Source: Singulisphaera sp. GP187
GTDB lineage: Bacteria > Planctomycetota > Planctomycetia > Isosphaerales > Isosphaeraceae
NCBI RefSeq assembly: GCF_900129635.1
Contig: NZ_FSRB01000001.1
Coordinates: 6,041,501-6,105,500 of the forward strand
Direction: 5' to 3'
DNA length: 64,000 nt
A model generated the notes under the pieces. The model was not told where the DNA came from. It did no database searches and was given only the letters and a program-made list of their open reading frames with translations. Position numbers and translations under genes: made by a program. Shown piece by piece: positions 55,035 to 63,771 of this stretch. How positions within the stretch are numbered: the stretch's first letter is position 1; each line of letters begins with the position of its first letter.

Positions 55035-56273
55035 ATGCAATTTCACCACACGGTTCTCGAGAACGGTCTGCGGGTCATCGCCGAGGTGAACGACCAGGCC
55101 CACTCGGTCGCCTCCGGCTTCTTCGTCAAGGCGGGGAGCCGTGACGAGTCGGCCGAGGTCGCCGGGGTCTCGCACTTCCTGGAGCACATGGTCTTCAAAG
55201 GGACCCCGAGGCGCGACGCCCTGATGGTCAACCGCGACTTCGACCGGGTGGGGGCGAAGCACAACGCGCAGACGTCGGAGGAGGACACCTTCTACCACGT
55301 CACCTGCCTGCCCGAGTATTTGCCGCAGGCCTTCGACGTGCTTTCCGACATCCTGAGACCGAACCTCACCGAGGAAGATTTCGATACCGAGAAGCAGGTG
55401 ATCATCGAGGAGATCCGGATGTATCTGGATAACCCGATGTCGGTCGCCTACGAGGCCGCCAAGGCCGCGCACTTCGGCCCACACCCGCTCGGGCAGAGCA
55501 TTCTCGGCACGGTCGAGTCGATCACCGCCTTGAAGGTCGACCAGATGCGCCACTATTTTACCGAGCGCTACAGTCCGTCGAACATCGTCCTGGCGTTCGC
55601 CGGCAAGACCGACTGGGACCAGATCGTGGCCCTGGCCAAGGCGCACTGCAGCGGCTGGGAGGGAGGGGAAATCACCCGCCAGGCCGTTTCGCCCCGCGGG
55701 ACCGGGGCGTTCCAGACGATCCTCCGCGCCGAGGACCAGCAGCAAACGATCATCGGCGTCGGCGACGCCCCCCCGCTCGAGAGCAGCGACCGCTACGCCG
55801 CCCAGCTCCTGGCGACGATCCTGGGCGACCATACCGGGTCGCGGCTCTACTGGGCCTTGATCGACCCCGGTTATGCCGACGGCGTCGAGGTCTCGTACCA
55901 AGACTACAACCAGGCGGGCGCTCTTTTCACGTTCCTGAGCTGCGACCCCGGCGAAACCCAGGCGAACCTCGGTCGAATCAGTGAGGTCTATCGGGCCGCC
56001 ACGGCCGAGGGCATCACCGAGGAAGAGCTGACGCAGGCCAAGAACAAGGTGCTCGCCCGCTCGGTGCTCCGGAGCGAGCGGCCGATGGGCCGGCTCGCCT
56101 CGCTCGGGTTCCACTGGACTTATCGCAGCGAGTACCTCTCCGTCGCCCAGGAGCTGCAAGCCTTCTCTCGGGTCACGCTCGACGACCTTCGCCGAATCCT
56201 GACCGAGTGGCCCTTGTTGCCGATGACCATCGTCTCGGTCGGACCGACGACGGATGTGCATGCCCCGGAGTAA
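55035..56273 (+). CDS. M16 family zinc metallopeptidase, catalytic subunit
   Basis: 412 residues from ATG 55035. The inverted zinc motif HFLEH is at residues 47-51, with the third ligand Glu ~75 residues on (QVIIEEIRMY, ~121-130). The second domain lacks the R-x-K-R-G-L-x-Y segment expected for substrate binding (SRLYWALIDPGYADGV instead), which the M16 protein at 47198 supplies. Together they would form an M16B-type clamshell heterodimer that degrades peptides. No signal peptide. Followed by the BtuF-like gene after 67 bases. Confidence 0.9.
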   Translation: MQFHHTVLENGLRVIAEVNDQAHSVASGFFVKAGSRDESAEVAGVSHFLEHMVFKGTPRRDALMVNRDFDRVGAKHNAQTSEEDTFYHVTCLPEYLPQAFDVLSDILRPNLTEEDFDTEKQVIIEEIRMYLDNPMSVAYEAAKAAHFGPHPLGQSILGTVESITALKVDQMRHYFTERYSPSNIVLAFAGKTDWDQIVALAKAHCSGWEGGEITRQAVSPRGTGAFQTILRAEDQQQTIIGVGDAPPLESSDRYAAQLLATILGDHTGSRLYWALIDPGYADGVEVSYQDYNQAGALFTFLSCDPGETQANLGRISEVYRAATAEGITEEELTQAKNKVLARSVLRSERPMGRLASLGFHWTYRSEYLSVAQELQAFSRVTLDDLRRILTEWPLLPMTIVSVGPTTDVHAPE

Positions 56274-56340
56274 AATCCGGAGGGTGCCGCGTCCCTTTGG
56301 TTGGATTTGCAATGAACCTTGACTGGCGGGTATTCCCCCA

Positions 56341-57246
56341 ATGCGGATCGTGAGCTTGCTCCCCTCTCTGACTGAGTTGGTCTGTGCCCTGGGCCACCAG
56401 GGCGCGCTCGTCGGGGTCACCCACGAGTGCGACTATCCGGTGGGCGTGGAGCAGTTGCCGCACCTGACCCGGTCCCGGATCGCGGCGGCGGCCTCGAGCG
56501 CCGCGATCGATGCGGCGGTCGTCGCGGAAGGCGGAAGTCTCTACGAGCTCGATGGCGCCTTGCTCGCTCAGCTTTGCCCCGACCTGATTTTGACCCAGGA
56601 GCAATGCGACGTCTGTGCGGTCAACGAGGCGACGGTGCGGCGGGTCGCCGCGGGTCTGCCGGGCCTGCCCCGGGTCGAAAGCGTCAACCCGACCTGCCTG
56701 GCCGACCTCGATGCCATGTTTCGCCGGATCGGCGTGCTGCTCGGCGCGGAGGAGGAGGCCGAGGCGCTGATCGCCCGGTTCGATGCGACCGTCGCGGCGA
56801 TCGCACGCCGTCGCCAGGGGCGGCCGTTGCGCCGGGTGCTCGTGCTCGAGTGGTTCGACCCCCCCTTCTCTTCCGGTCACTGGAACCCCGAGATCGTGGC
56901 GCTCGCCGGTGGGGTCGAGGTGATCGGCGAGGCGGGTCAGCGGTCGCGACGACTCTCGTGGGACGAGGTCGCCGAAGCTGATCCCGAGTTGATCGTCCTG
57001 TCGCCCTGCGGGTTCACGATCGCGCGGACCGAGGAGGAACTCAGCGCGCTCGAGGCGCGTCCGGAATGGAGTCGACTCGAGGCGGTTCGGAGCGGGGGCG
57101 TCACCTTGGTGGACGGTTCGGCCTATTTCTCGAGGCCAGGGCCTCGGCTCGAGATGAGCTTGAAAATCGCCGCGGCCGCGATCGACCCGGAGGCTTGCGG
57201 TGACCTCGCCCCTCGGGAAGGATGGCGGCGACTGCCGGCGGTTTAG
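56341..57246 (+). CDS. BtuF-like cobalamin-binding protein (type III periplasmic binding fold)
   Basis: 301 residues. It begins MRIVSLLPSLTELVCALG, the typical first strand of BtuF/FecB-type proteins, with TQEQCDVCAV, RVLVLEWFDPPFSSGHWNPEIVALAGG and LIVLSPCG as later conserved strands. Cobalamin- or haem-like ligands are usual for the family. No signal peptide or lipobox is visible, unlike transport-bound BtuF, so it may be a cytoplasmic cobalamin-binding variant. No BtuCD or TonB receptor gene is close. Confidence 0.82.
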   Translation: MRIVSLLPSLTELVCALGHQGALVGVTHECDYPVGVEQLPHLTRSRIAAAASSAAIDAAVVAEGGSLYELDGALLAQLCPDLILTQEQCDVCAVNEATVRRVAAGLPGLPRVESVNPTCLADLDAMFRRIGVLLGAEEEAEALIARFDATVAAIARRRQGRPLRRVLVLEWFDPPFSSGHWNPEIVALAGGVEVIGEAGQRSRRLSWDEVAEADPELIVLSPCGFTIARTEEELSALEARPEWSRLEAVRSGGVTLVDGSAYFSRPGPRLEMSLKIAAAAIDPEACGDLAPREGWRRLPAV

Positions 57247-57470
57247 CGACGAACCAAGGGGGGCAATCGCGAAAAGTCGCGTGTTTCCTCTTGAATCGCG
57301 CCGGGGGCATCGGCATAATCGCTCGATGCGCGGCCTGCATCGGCCGTATTTCTGAATTCTGGGTATGTTCCGTGGCGGTGAGGGGACTGGATTTCCCTTG
57401 GGCCCGGCCCCTTTATTTTCTGATTTCGCTTCTCTGGGGACCTCGTGGCGGGGTCAGGCACAGGCGACTT

Positions 57471-58121
57471 ATGGCGGACGCAGTCAAGATTGCGGTCGAG
57501 GCGCGGGATCCCGCGAAGAACAAAGGGACAGGCTCACGAGTCTCGCGACGGTTGCGAGCGCAGGGGCAGATCCCGGCGATTATCTACGGGCACAAGCAAG
57601 ACCCCTTGCCGATCTCGCTCGCACGGGCCTCCGTCTGGGACATGATCAAAAAGTCCACCCACCTCGCTGAGCTGAGCGTGAATGGGACGACCGAGACGGT
57701 GATCGTGCGCGACATCCAGTGGGATCACCTCGGCAAGGAAATCATCCATCTCGACTTTGCCCGCGTGAGTGCGGACGAGTCGATCGAGACCGAGGTCAAG
57801 CTCGAATTGCGTGGGACGTCGCCCGGCGTCAGCGAAGGCGGAGTGCTCGAGCAACCGGTGCACGCCGTCGAAGTGACCTGTCGCGCCAACGCGATTCCGG
57901 ACTCGATCCGGATCGACGTGAGCGGCCTGCACCTGGGTCAGAGCATTCACGTTCGCGACTTGATCCTCCCCGAAGGGGTGAAGGTCAACGCCGAGCCGGA
58001 ATTGACCGTGGTTCACGTCGTCTCGCGAACCGCACAGGCGGAGACGAGCACGCCCGGCGATGGTGAGAGCCTCACGCAGCCCGAGGTCATCAAGCCGGAG
58101 CGTCGCGAGAAGGACGAGTGA
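57471..58121 (+). CDS. rplY: Large ribosomal subunit protein bL25 (CTC type)
   Basis: 216 residues from ATG 57471. The first ~95 residues are the bL25 5S-rRNA-binding domain (SRVSRRLRAQGQIPAIIYG, VRDIQWDHLGKEIIHLDFARV). The rest is the CTC-type second domain (IPDSIRIDVSGLHLGQSIHVRDLILPEGV) with an acidic tail. It is ahead of pth, which is the common bacterial order. Open frame upstream of the ATG has no ribosome site. Confidence 0.95.
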   Translation: MADAVKIAVEARDPAKNKGTGSRVSRRLRAQGQIPAIIYGHKQDPLPISLARASVWDMIKKSTHLAELSVNGTTETVIVRDIQWDHLGKEIIHLDFARVSADESIETEVKLELRGTSPGVSEGGVLEQPVHAVEVTCRANAIPDSIRIDVSGLHLGQSIHVRDLILPEGVKVNAEPELTVVHVVSRTAQAETSTPGDGESLTQPEVIKPERREKDE

Positions 58122-58159
58122 CCCCGACTTTTTCTCGGACCGCGTCGGGGTTTTAGGGA

Positions 58160-58741
58160 ATGCGGAAACTGGTGGTCGGGCTGGGGAACCCCGGAAGCAA
58201 GTACGAGGGGACCCGGCACAACATCGGCTTCGAGGTGGTCGACCGCCTCGCCAAAGGGGGATCGGGAGCGACCTTTGCTCGGAAGTTCGACGGCTTGCTG
58301 GCCGAGTCGGAAATTGACTTCCACCGGGTGCTGCTCCTGAAACCCGAGACGTTCATGAATCTGAGCGGGCGGTCGGTCGCCCAAGCGATGCGGTTTTACA
58401 AGCTTGAGCTGGCCGACCTGCTTGTCATTTGCGACGACCTGAACCTCCCCTTGGGAAAGTTAAGAATCCGGGGGGGAGGATCGGACGGCGGTCAGAAGGG
58501 ACTCCGCGACATTACGGCCCAGCTTGGGTCGGATAGCTATGCCCGGCTTCGGATTGGGATCGGCGAGCGGGGACCCGTCGACGCCGCTGACTTCGTCCTG
58601 AGCCGGTTCCGCGGCGCCGACCGGCCCGCGGTGGAAGACGCCTTGATTTTGGCCTCGCAGGCCGTGGCCGTCTGGGTGACCCAGGGACAGGCCGCCGCCA
58701 TGAATCGATTCAACGGACCCACAACGCCCACGAGTGGCTGA
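58160..58741 (+). CDS. pth: Peptidyl-tRNA hydrolase
   Basis: 193 residues. LVVGLGNPGSKYEGTRHNIGFEVVDRLA (residues 4-31) contains the catalytic His (near 20) and the Asn; the KPETFMNLSG, VICDDLNLPLGKLRIRGGGSDGGQKGLRDI and GRADRPA-like motifs follow in order. It releases peptides from peptidyl-tRNA that has fallen off ribosomes. The gene sits between rplY and rpsF, 38 bases after rplY. Confidence 0.95.
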   Translation: MRKLVVGLGNPGSKYEGTRHNIGFEVVDRLAKGGSGATFARKFDGLLAESEIDFHRVLLLKPETFMNLSGRSVAQAMRFYKLELADLLVICDDLNLPLGKLRIRGGGSDGGQKGLRDITAQLGSDSYARLRIGIGERGPVDAADFVLSRFRGADRPAVEDALILASQAVAVWVTQGQAAAMNRFNGPTTPTSG

Positions 58742-58781
58742 CCTGACCACTTCGTTTATTTGCCAACCTGGAGGGAAGCTC

Positions 58782-59189
58782 TTGCCTGTCAACACGTACG
58801 AGGCGATGTTCCTGCTGGACAGCTCGAAAGTCGCCGTCTCTTGGGACGACTCGGTCAAGCATGTCCACGACATCCTGACCAAGCATGAATCAGAGATCGT
58901 CGCCAGCCGCCAGTGGGACGAGCGTCGGCTCTCCTACCCGGTCGACGGGCACAAGAAGGGGACGTACCTGCTGACCTATTTCAAGTCAGAAGGGGCCAAC
59001 GTCAAGGAGATCGTCGCCGACTGCCGGCTGAGCGATCATGTGCTCCGCGAGCTGATCCTCAAGGTTCATCCCAAACTGGTCGACCACCTGGTCAATCAGG
59101 CGATGACCTCGACGCCCAACGCCGAAGAGGAAGGCCGTCGCGAAGAGGACATGGACGACCGTCCCCGCCGCCGTCGTCGCGACGACTGA
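58782..59189 (+). CDS. rpsF: Small ribosomal subunit protein bS6
   Basis: 135 residues from TTG 58782, where GGAGG lies 7 bases upstream; the frame extends to 58734 but with no ribosome site. YEAMFLLDSSKV, RRLSYPVDGHKKGTYLLTYF and ELILKVHPKLV form the bS6 sheet and helices. The C-terminus is long and very charged (DDRPRRRRRDD). First gene of the rpsF-ssb-rplI-dnaB group. Confidence 0.94.
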   Translation: MPVNTYEAMFLLDSSKVAVSWDDSVKHVHDILTKHESEIVASRQWDERRLSYPVDGHKKGTYLLTYFKSEGANVKEIVADCRLSDHVLRELILKVHPKLVDHLVNQAMTSTPNAEEEGRREEDMDDRPRRRRRDD

Positions 59190-59388
59190 GCGGACGCGCC
59201 AGGGGTGCGGGGGAAGGGTGCCGTCGGACAGGAGTGGCTTGTGCTTTCTCCCCTCCGGGCTGGGCCTCACCGTTCCAGTTTGATCCTTGTGGGTGAAACG
59301 GGAATGTGGTAGTTTTTGGTAGGGAACAACCGTTTACGCCTGCATGATGGGAACGGTACGCCGTTGCTCCTTGGGGAGGGACCAGTCG

Positions 59389-59922
59389 ATGGCCGACTTG
59401 AACAAGGTTTTTTTGATGGGTCGACTCACGTTCGACCCCGAGTTGCGCTATACGCCCAGTGGCGCGGCGGTCACGGACCTCCGGATGGCGACCAGCCGGA
59501 CGTGGACGGGTAAGGACGGGGACCGCAAGGAAGAAACCCTGTTCATCGACGTCACGGTCTGGGACCGTCAGGCCGAGAATTGTTGCCAGTATCTGAGGAA
59601 GGGGAGCGGCGTCCACATCGAAGGCGCCCTGAAGATGGACACCTGGGATGACAAGACGACCGGCGAGAAGCGGTCGAAGATCCGGGTGTCCGCCGACCGG
59701 GTGCAGTTCCTGGACCGACGTTCCGACGGTGGTGGGGGCGGCGGAGGCGGTGGCGACAGCGACTATGCCCCCCCCGTCGCACGCGAGCCGCAGGCCAGAC
59801 GGAGCGGCCCCGCGGGCGCCCCGTCCGAGTCGCGCGGGCGAGCCCCCTACTCGCCGCCGAGCCAGCCGGCGGCCCGTCGCGCCGCCGAACCCGAAACTGA
59901 CGATGAGGATATCCCGTTCTGA
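59389..59922 (+). CDS. ssb: Single-stranded DNA-binding protein SSB
   Basis: 177 residues from ATG 59389 with GGGGAGGG upstream. OB fold ~1-112: NKVFLMGRLTFDPELRYTPSGAAVTDLRMATSR and LFIDVTVWDRQAENCCQYLRKGSGVHIEGAL are typical. A Gly-run linker (nine glycines) leads to a Pro/Arg/Ser-rich tail and the terminal acidic DDEDIPF, which binds partner proteins. It replaces the usual spacer between rpsF and rpsR; rpsR itself is not here. Confidence 0.95.
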   Translation: MADLNKVFLMGRLTFDPELRYTPSGAAVTDLRMATSRTWTGKDGDRKEETLFIDVTVWDRQAENCCQYLRKGSGVHIEGALKMDTWDDKTTGEKRSKIRVSADRVQFLDRRSDGGGGGGGGGDSDYAPPVAREPQARRSGPAGAPSESRGRAPYSPPSQPAARRAAEPETDDEDIPF

Positions 59923-60054
59923 CCTGGTGGGTTGGACGGGTTCTCGATAATTTTTCTTGCGTGATTGACCAGCGATCGATAGTCGATGACGAACGGCCGA
60001 GCGGCGGATGATGATCTTCGCCTCGCGACGCCCCATCCAAGGAGTGATTGCACG

Positions 60055-60714
60055 ATGGCCAAGATGACCGACAAGAAACCGGCCAAGGCCAAGACGAAGG
60101 TCAAGGTGAAGGCGTCGACCAAGGCCAAGAAAGCCGCGGCGGCCGCCGCAGCCCATGCCAAGCCGTCGGTGACCACCCTGACCCCGACCGTCCGCCAGCC
60201 GGGCGTCGAGCGACGCAGGAATCATCCGACCCGTTCCAAAGACGGTTTCATGGAGATCTTGCTGACCCATACCGTCCCCCACTTCGGTCAGCCCGGCGAC
60301 CTCGTCAAGGTCCGCCCCGGGTTCGCCCGGAACTACCTCTTGCCCCAGGGTTTGGCGACGTTCGCGACCCCGCACAACCTGCGGATCGTCGAGAAGCATC
60401 GCCAGCGGCTCTACCAGCTTGAAGTCGCCCGTCGGGCCGACCTCCAGAACCTGGCCGCCCAGATCGCCCAGCGCTCGGTCACGATCGAGGCCAACGCCAA
60501 CGCCGAGGGGCACCTCTACGGCTCGGTGACCGCCGACCAGATCGCCGCGACGCTCAAGGCCGACAACTTCCCGATCGAAGCCGAAAACGTTCGGATCGAG
60601 GGGCCGTTGAAGGAGTTGGGTCTCTACACGATCAAGCTCGCCCTCGGTCAGGACGTCACGACCGAGGTCAAGCTGTGGGTCGTTCCGACCCACACCGACG
60701 AACCGGTCGCTTGA
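60055..60714 (+). CDS. rplI: Large ribosomal subunit protein bL9 with long N-terminal Lys/Ala extension
   Basis: 219 residues from ATG 60055 with AAGGAG 10 bases upstream. Residues ~65-219 are canonical bL9: MEILLTHTVPHFGQPGDLVKVRPGFARNYLLPQGLA, the connecting helix, and GHLYGSVTADQIAATLKADNF. The first ~64 residues are Lys-, Ala- and Thr-rich, with a KAKTKVKVKASTKAKKAAAAAAA run. An internal Met codon (ATG 60250) begins the normal protein, but the strong site is at 60055. The tail is probably an rRNA-binding or disordered extension. rpsR, which normally lies between ssb and rplI, is absent. Confidence 0.93.
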   Translation: MAKMTDKKPAKAKTKVKVKASTKAKKAAAAAAAHAKPSVTTLTPTVRQPGVERRRNHPTRSKDGFMEILLTHTVPHFGQPGDLVKVRPGFARNYLLPQGLATFATPHNLRIVEKHRQRLYQLEVARRADLQNLAAQIAQRSVTIEANANAEGHLYGSVTADQIAATLKADNFPIEAENVRIEGPLKELGLYTIKLALGQDVTTEVKLWVVPTHTDEPVA

Positions 60715-60792
60715 TCGCCGCCGCTCCGGTCTGCTGCGACTGCGGCTGACCGGTTGCGGAGCGCTCTGCCTCCACTGTTGAACCCAACGAAT

Positions 60793-60824
60793 GCCCGGTC
60801 CCCTCGACTCTGAGGGGGCCGGGC
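60793..60824 (+). terminator. Hairpin after rplI
   Basis: A 13-base stem (60793-60805 with 60812-60824, one G-U) and a 6-base loop, then TTCTCG. Likely end of the rpsF-ssb-rplI unit. The remainder of the 387-base gap before dnaB shows no gene. Confidence 0.6.
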
Positions 60825-61101
60825 TTCTCGTCGTAGTGGCGCGCGGTCGACGGCGACGGCGGCCACCGAATCGGCTGTTTTTTTGATGGCCAAGTCCTCG
60901 CTTGGCCGATACGATTGTTCAGATCGGCTATCGTGCCGGGCGCGGTTGCGCGTCGGGTCACGAGGGGTCCTGTTCCTCGACCAAGGACGAGGGAGACGAG
61001 ACCCGGATGGATCGGCCGGTCGATGGACCCACAGGGGAGTCGGCCCACACCACCTAAGGGCCGGCCCTCTCTGGCGTGCGAGCAGGGAGTTGCTTCGGAC
61101 C

Positions 61102-62529
61102 ATGGCCTCTTCAAATTTCAAAGGGAACGGAAATGGCAACGCTCACGGCCGCCCGCCGAAGGGGGACGGAGACGGTGGCTCGCTGACCGATCGGCTCCCG
61201 CCCCAGAACCTCGAGGCGGAGCAAGGGGTCCTCGGGAGCATTCTCCTCGACAACGAGGTCATCCACGACGTCGTCTCGAAGCTGAAAGCCGACGACTTCT
61301 ACCGTGACACGCACCAGACCCTCTATCGGGCGATCCGGGATCTCTACGACCTCGGCAAGCCGGTCGACGGCCTGACGCTCTCCGCCGAGCTCACCCAGCG
61401 CGGGGAGTTCGAGGCGATCGGCGGGCACGAAACGCTCTCCGAGATCGTCGAGAGCGTGCCCCACGCGGCCAACGCGCGGTACTACGCCGATATCGTCCGC
61501 CAGAAGTCGATCAGCCGGCGGCTGATCGAGAGTGCCAACGAGATCCTCCGCGATGGCTACTCGAATAACTTCACGGCCGAGGCGCTCCTCGAGAAGGCCG
61601 AACAGAAGATCTTCGAGATCGCCGGCGACACGATCCAAGGGGACACGGCCGAGCTGCTCCATGTGCTCAAGGAAGCGATGGATCGGATCGAGGAGCGGAC
61701 GGTCTCCCAGCATGCGGTCACCGGAGTCTCGACCGGCTATTTCGAGCTCGACGACTACATGGGCGGCCTCCAGCCCGGCCAGCTCATCGTGCTCGCCGCG
61801 CGGCCGAGTATGGGGAAGACGGCCCTCGCCTTGAACTTCGCCGACAATGTCGGGGTGAACCTTAAGGTCCCCTTGCTGTTCGTCAGCCTTGAAATGGGCC
61901 GGCTCGAACTGGTCGAGCGACTCCTGTGCGCCCGGGCTCGGGTGGACGGCAAGAAGCTCCGGACCGGCCAGGGCCTGGGCACCCGTGAGATGAGCATGCT
62001 GGGCAAGGGGTATAGCGAAATGCATACCGCCCCGTTGTTCATCGACGATACGCCGTCGCGGAACATGCTCCAGGTCACCGCCAATGCGCGTCGGCTCAAG
62101 CTCCGCCACAATATCGGCTTGATCGTGGTCGACTACATTCAGCTTGTCGACAGCGAGGAAACGCGTGACAGCCGGCAAGAGCAGATCGCCAAGATCAGCC
62201 GGCGGATGAAGACCCTCGCTCGTGAACTCGAGCTCCCGGTCATTGCACTCTCGCAGCTCAATCGTGGTGTCGAAAACCGCGAAGACCGCCGCCCGCGTAT
62301 GGCCGACCTTCGTGAGAGCGGTGCCATCGAACAGGACGCCGACGTCGTCCTCCTGATCCACCGGCCCGACTATTACGACCCCAACGACCAGCCGGGCATC
62401 GCCGAGGTCATCATCGCCAAAAACCGCAACGGCGCGACCGGGACGGTCAAGCTCACCTTCCTCAAGAACCTCACCCGGTTCGAGAACCTGGCCTCGGTCG
62501 CCGACCCGATCGACGCCGCCGCTTTCTGA
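61102..62529 (+). CDS. dnaB: Replicative DNA helicase DnaB
   Basis: 475 residues from ATG 61102. The N-terminal domain (NLEAEQGVLGSILLDNEVI) and linker helix precede the RecA-like core: Walker A ARPSMGKTALALN (~residues 233-245), Walker B LIVVDYIQL (~340-348), and the arginine-finger region GVENREDRRPRMADLRESGAIEQDADVVLLIHR. It unwinds DNA at replication forks as a hexamer. No intein. Gly/Asn-rich first 20 residues. The standard rplI-dnaB order is kept. Confidence 0.95.
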   Translation: MASSNFKGNGNGNAHGRPPKGDGDGGSLTDRLPPQNLEAEQGVLGSILLDNEVIHDVVSKLKADDFYRDTHQTLYRAIRDLYDLGKPVDGLTLSAELTQRGEFEAIGGHETLSEIVESVPHAANARYYADIVRQKSISRRLIESANEILRDGYSNNFTAEALLEKAEQKIFEIAGDTIQGDTAELLHVLKEAMDRIEERTVSQHAVTGVSTGYFELDDYMGGLQPGQLIVLAARPSMGKTALALNFADNVGVNLKVPLLFVSLEMGRLELVERLLCARARVDGKKLRTGQGLGTREMSMLGKGYSEMHTAPLFIDDTPSRNMLQVTANARRLKLRHNIGLIVVDYIQLVDSEETRDSRQEQIAKISRRMKTLARELELPVIALSQLNRGVENREDRRPRMADLRESGAIEQDADVVLLIHRPDYYDPNDQPGIAEVIIAKNRNGATGTVKLTFLKNLTRFENLASVADPIDAAAF

Positions 62530-62560
62530 GCCGGTGAGATCGCCGCTCAGGCGACTCCTG

Positions 62561-62607
62561 TTCGGGTGGCCGGGGCCAACGCCGCACGTTGTCCCCGGCC
62601 ACCCGAA
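62561..62607 (+). terminator. 15-bp hairpin after dnaB
   Basis: Arms 62561-62575 and 62593-62607 are perfectly complementary, loop 17 bases, 31 bases after the dnaB stop. No T-run. Confidence 0.5.
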
Positions 62608-62679
62608 GGTCGTACAGTCGAATGGTTGGGTGACCGCGGGGAGCACTCCTCCCCCCTTCCGGGAAGTTCGAAACCAACC

Positions 62680-62710
62680 GGGGCACGAGCGTTGATAACG
62701 CTCGTGCCCC
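62680..62710. terminator. 14-bp perfect hairpin between dnaB and cyanophycinase-like gene
   Basis: GGGGCACGAGCGTT (62680-62693), loop GAT, and its complement 62697-62710. It lies between convergent genes and may serve both; GTTCGTTGGTTG follows on the plus strand. Confidence 0.6.
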
Positions 62711-62751
62711 GTTCGTTGGTTGATCGGTGACTCGCGGCTTGGTGGGACCGG

Positions 62752-63771
62752 TCAGAGCGAACCGACCGTCAAGCCCGCCGGTTCATCCGTCTTGACGCCG
62801 GCCGTCGTTTCCACGACGGCGGCCTTCATCAGGTCGGCCATGGCGGTCGTGTCGCCCGACTTGAGGAACTTGAGCCTGACCGACTTATGCTGAGAGTCAG
62901 GCACGCAGGCCACCACATAAGATGCGCCGAGCACGCTCAGATGGTGTTCGCGAACATCGACCACGAGGGCGGTCTCTTCATCGATTCCCAGGCCCACGAG
63001 GTTGGGATGCAACGCGAGGACGCCGATCAACCGATCCATCCGGTTCCGCTTGAGAAAGTGCTGGTCGATCACGGCCCCTTTGATGAAGTCGAACCCTTGG
63101 CTCACGTCGGCCTTGTCCCGACCGCCGGCGATCATCACGCCCGACATCACCGCCGCGCCCGCGGAGGTCCCGGCGACCACCCCGCCACGTGAGAGGACGC
63201 CCTTGAGCTGTTCTTGCACCGCCGTGCCCAGGTAGGTGTCGGTCAAGAAGACTTGATCGCCCCCGGTGAGCCAGACCCCCGTTGCTTCGGTCAACGACTG
63301 AACAAACAACGGGTCGTTGGCGGTCTCACGCGACCGGGTGTGGAGCAAGTTCACCGACCCCACGTCGCAGGTCTTCCAGTCGGCCAGGAGCTTGGCGAGG
63401 TACTCGGGATGATCCGCATGCGAGGTCGCCGTCGGGATCACCACGATCCGGGCGTCCGGACCGCCTGCCAGCTTGCAGAACTCGTTGCGAATCGCCGGCG
63501 GAAGGTTCCCACCCCCGCAGATCAACAGCTTTCCGCCCGACGGATGCGGAACCACCTGGAGTGCCGCGGGCTGAATCGCCGCGACCGGGATCGTTGCGAC
63601 CGGGATCGCCGTGGTCGCCAACGGTTTCGCGGGCACCGTGTGGAATGGGGACGAGCCGCGATTGAGGGCGGCGACCAACCCCGCTCCCGCCAACACTGTG
63701 GCGCAGAGTACGACGTAAACCGTAAGAGGCAGTCGTCGCCCGGTACGGTTCTGCGGCGGATGGATAGACAT
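62752..63771 (-). CDS. Cyanophycinase-like peptidase S51 family protein, secreted or anchored
   Basis: 339 residues. An N-terminal hydrophobic segment (~14-36) would anchor or export the protein, followed by an Ala/Pro/Val-rich linker. The S51 catalytic domain (~75-330) has LLICGGGNLPPAI, WLTGGDQVFL, the nucleophile elbow GVVAGTSAGAAVMSG (Ser ~residue 205) and DQHFLKRNRMDRLIGVLALHPNLVGLGIDEETALVV. These are the typical cyanophycinase segments, and the His is in place. Cyanophycinase cuts the Arg-Asp polymer cyanophycin to beta-Asp-Arg; related exo-acting enzymes cleave other iso-aspartyl peptides. No cyanophycin synthetase lies nearby. Confidence 0.85.
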   Translation of the reverse strand: MSIHPPQNRTGRRLPLTVYVVLCATVLAGAGLVAALNRGSSPFHTVPAKPLATTAIPVATIPVAAIQPAALQVVPHPSGGKLLICGGGNLPPAIRNEFCKLAGGPDARIVVIPTATSHADHPEYLAKLLADWKTCDVGSVNLLHTRSRETANDPLFVQSLTEATGVWLTGGDQVFLTDTYLGTAVQEQLKGVLSRGGVVAGTSAGAAVMSGVMIAGGRDKADVSQGFDFIKGAVIDQHFLKRNRMDRLIGVLALHPNLVGLGIDEETALVVDVREHHLSVLGASYVVACVPDSQHKSVRLKFLKSGDTTAMADLMKAAVVETTAGVKTDEPAGLTVGSL

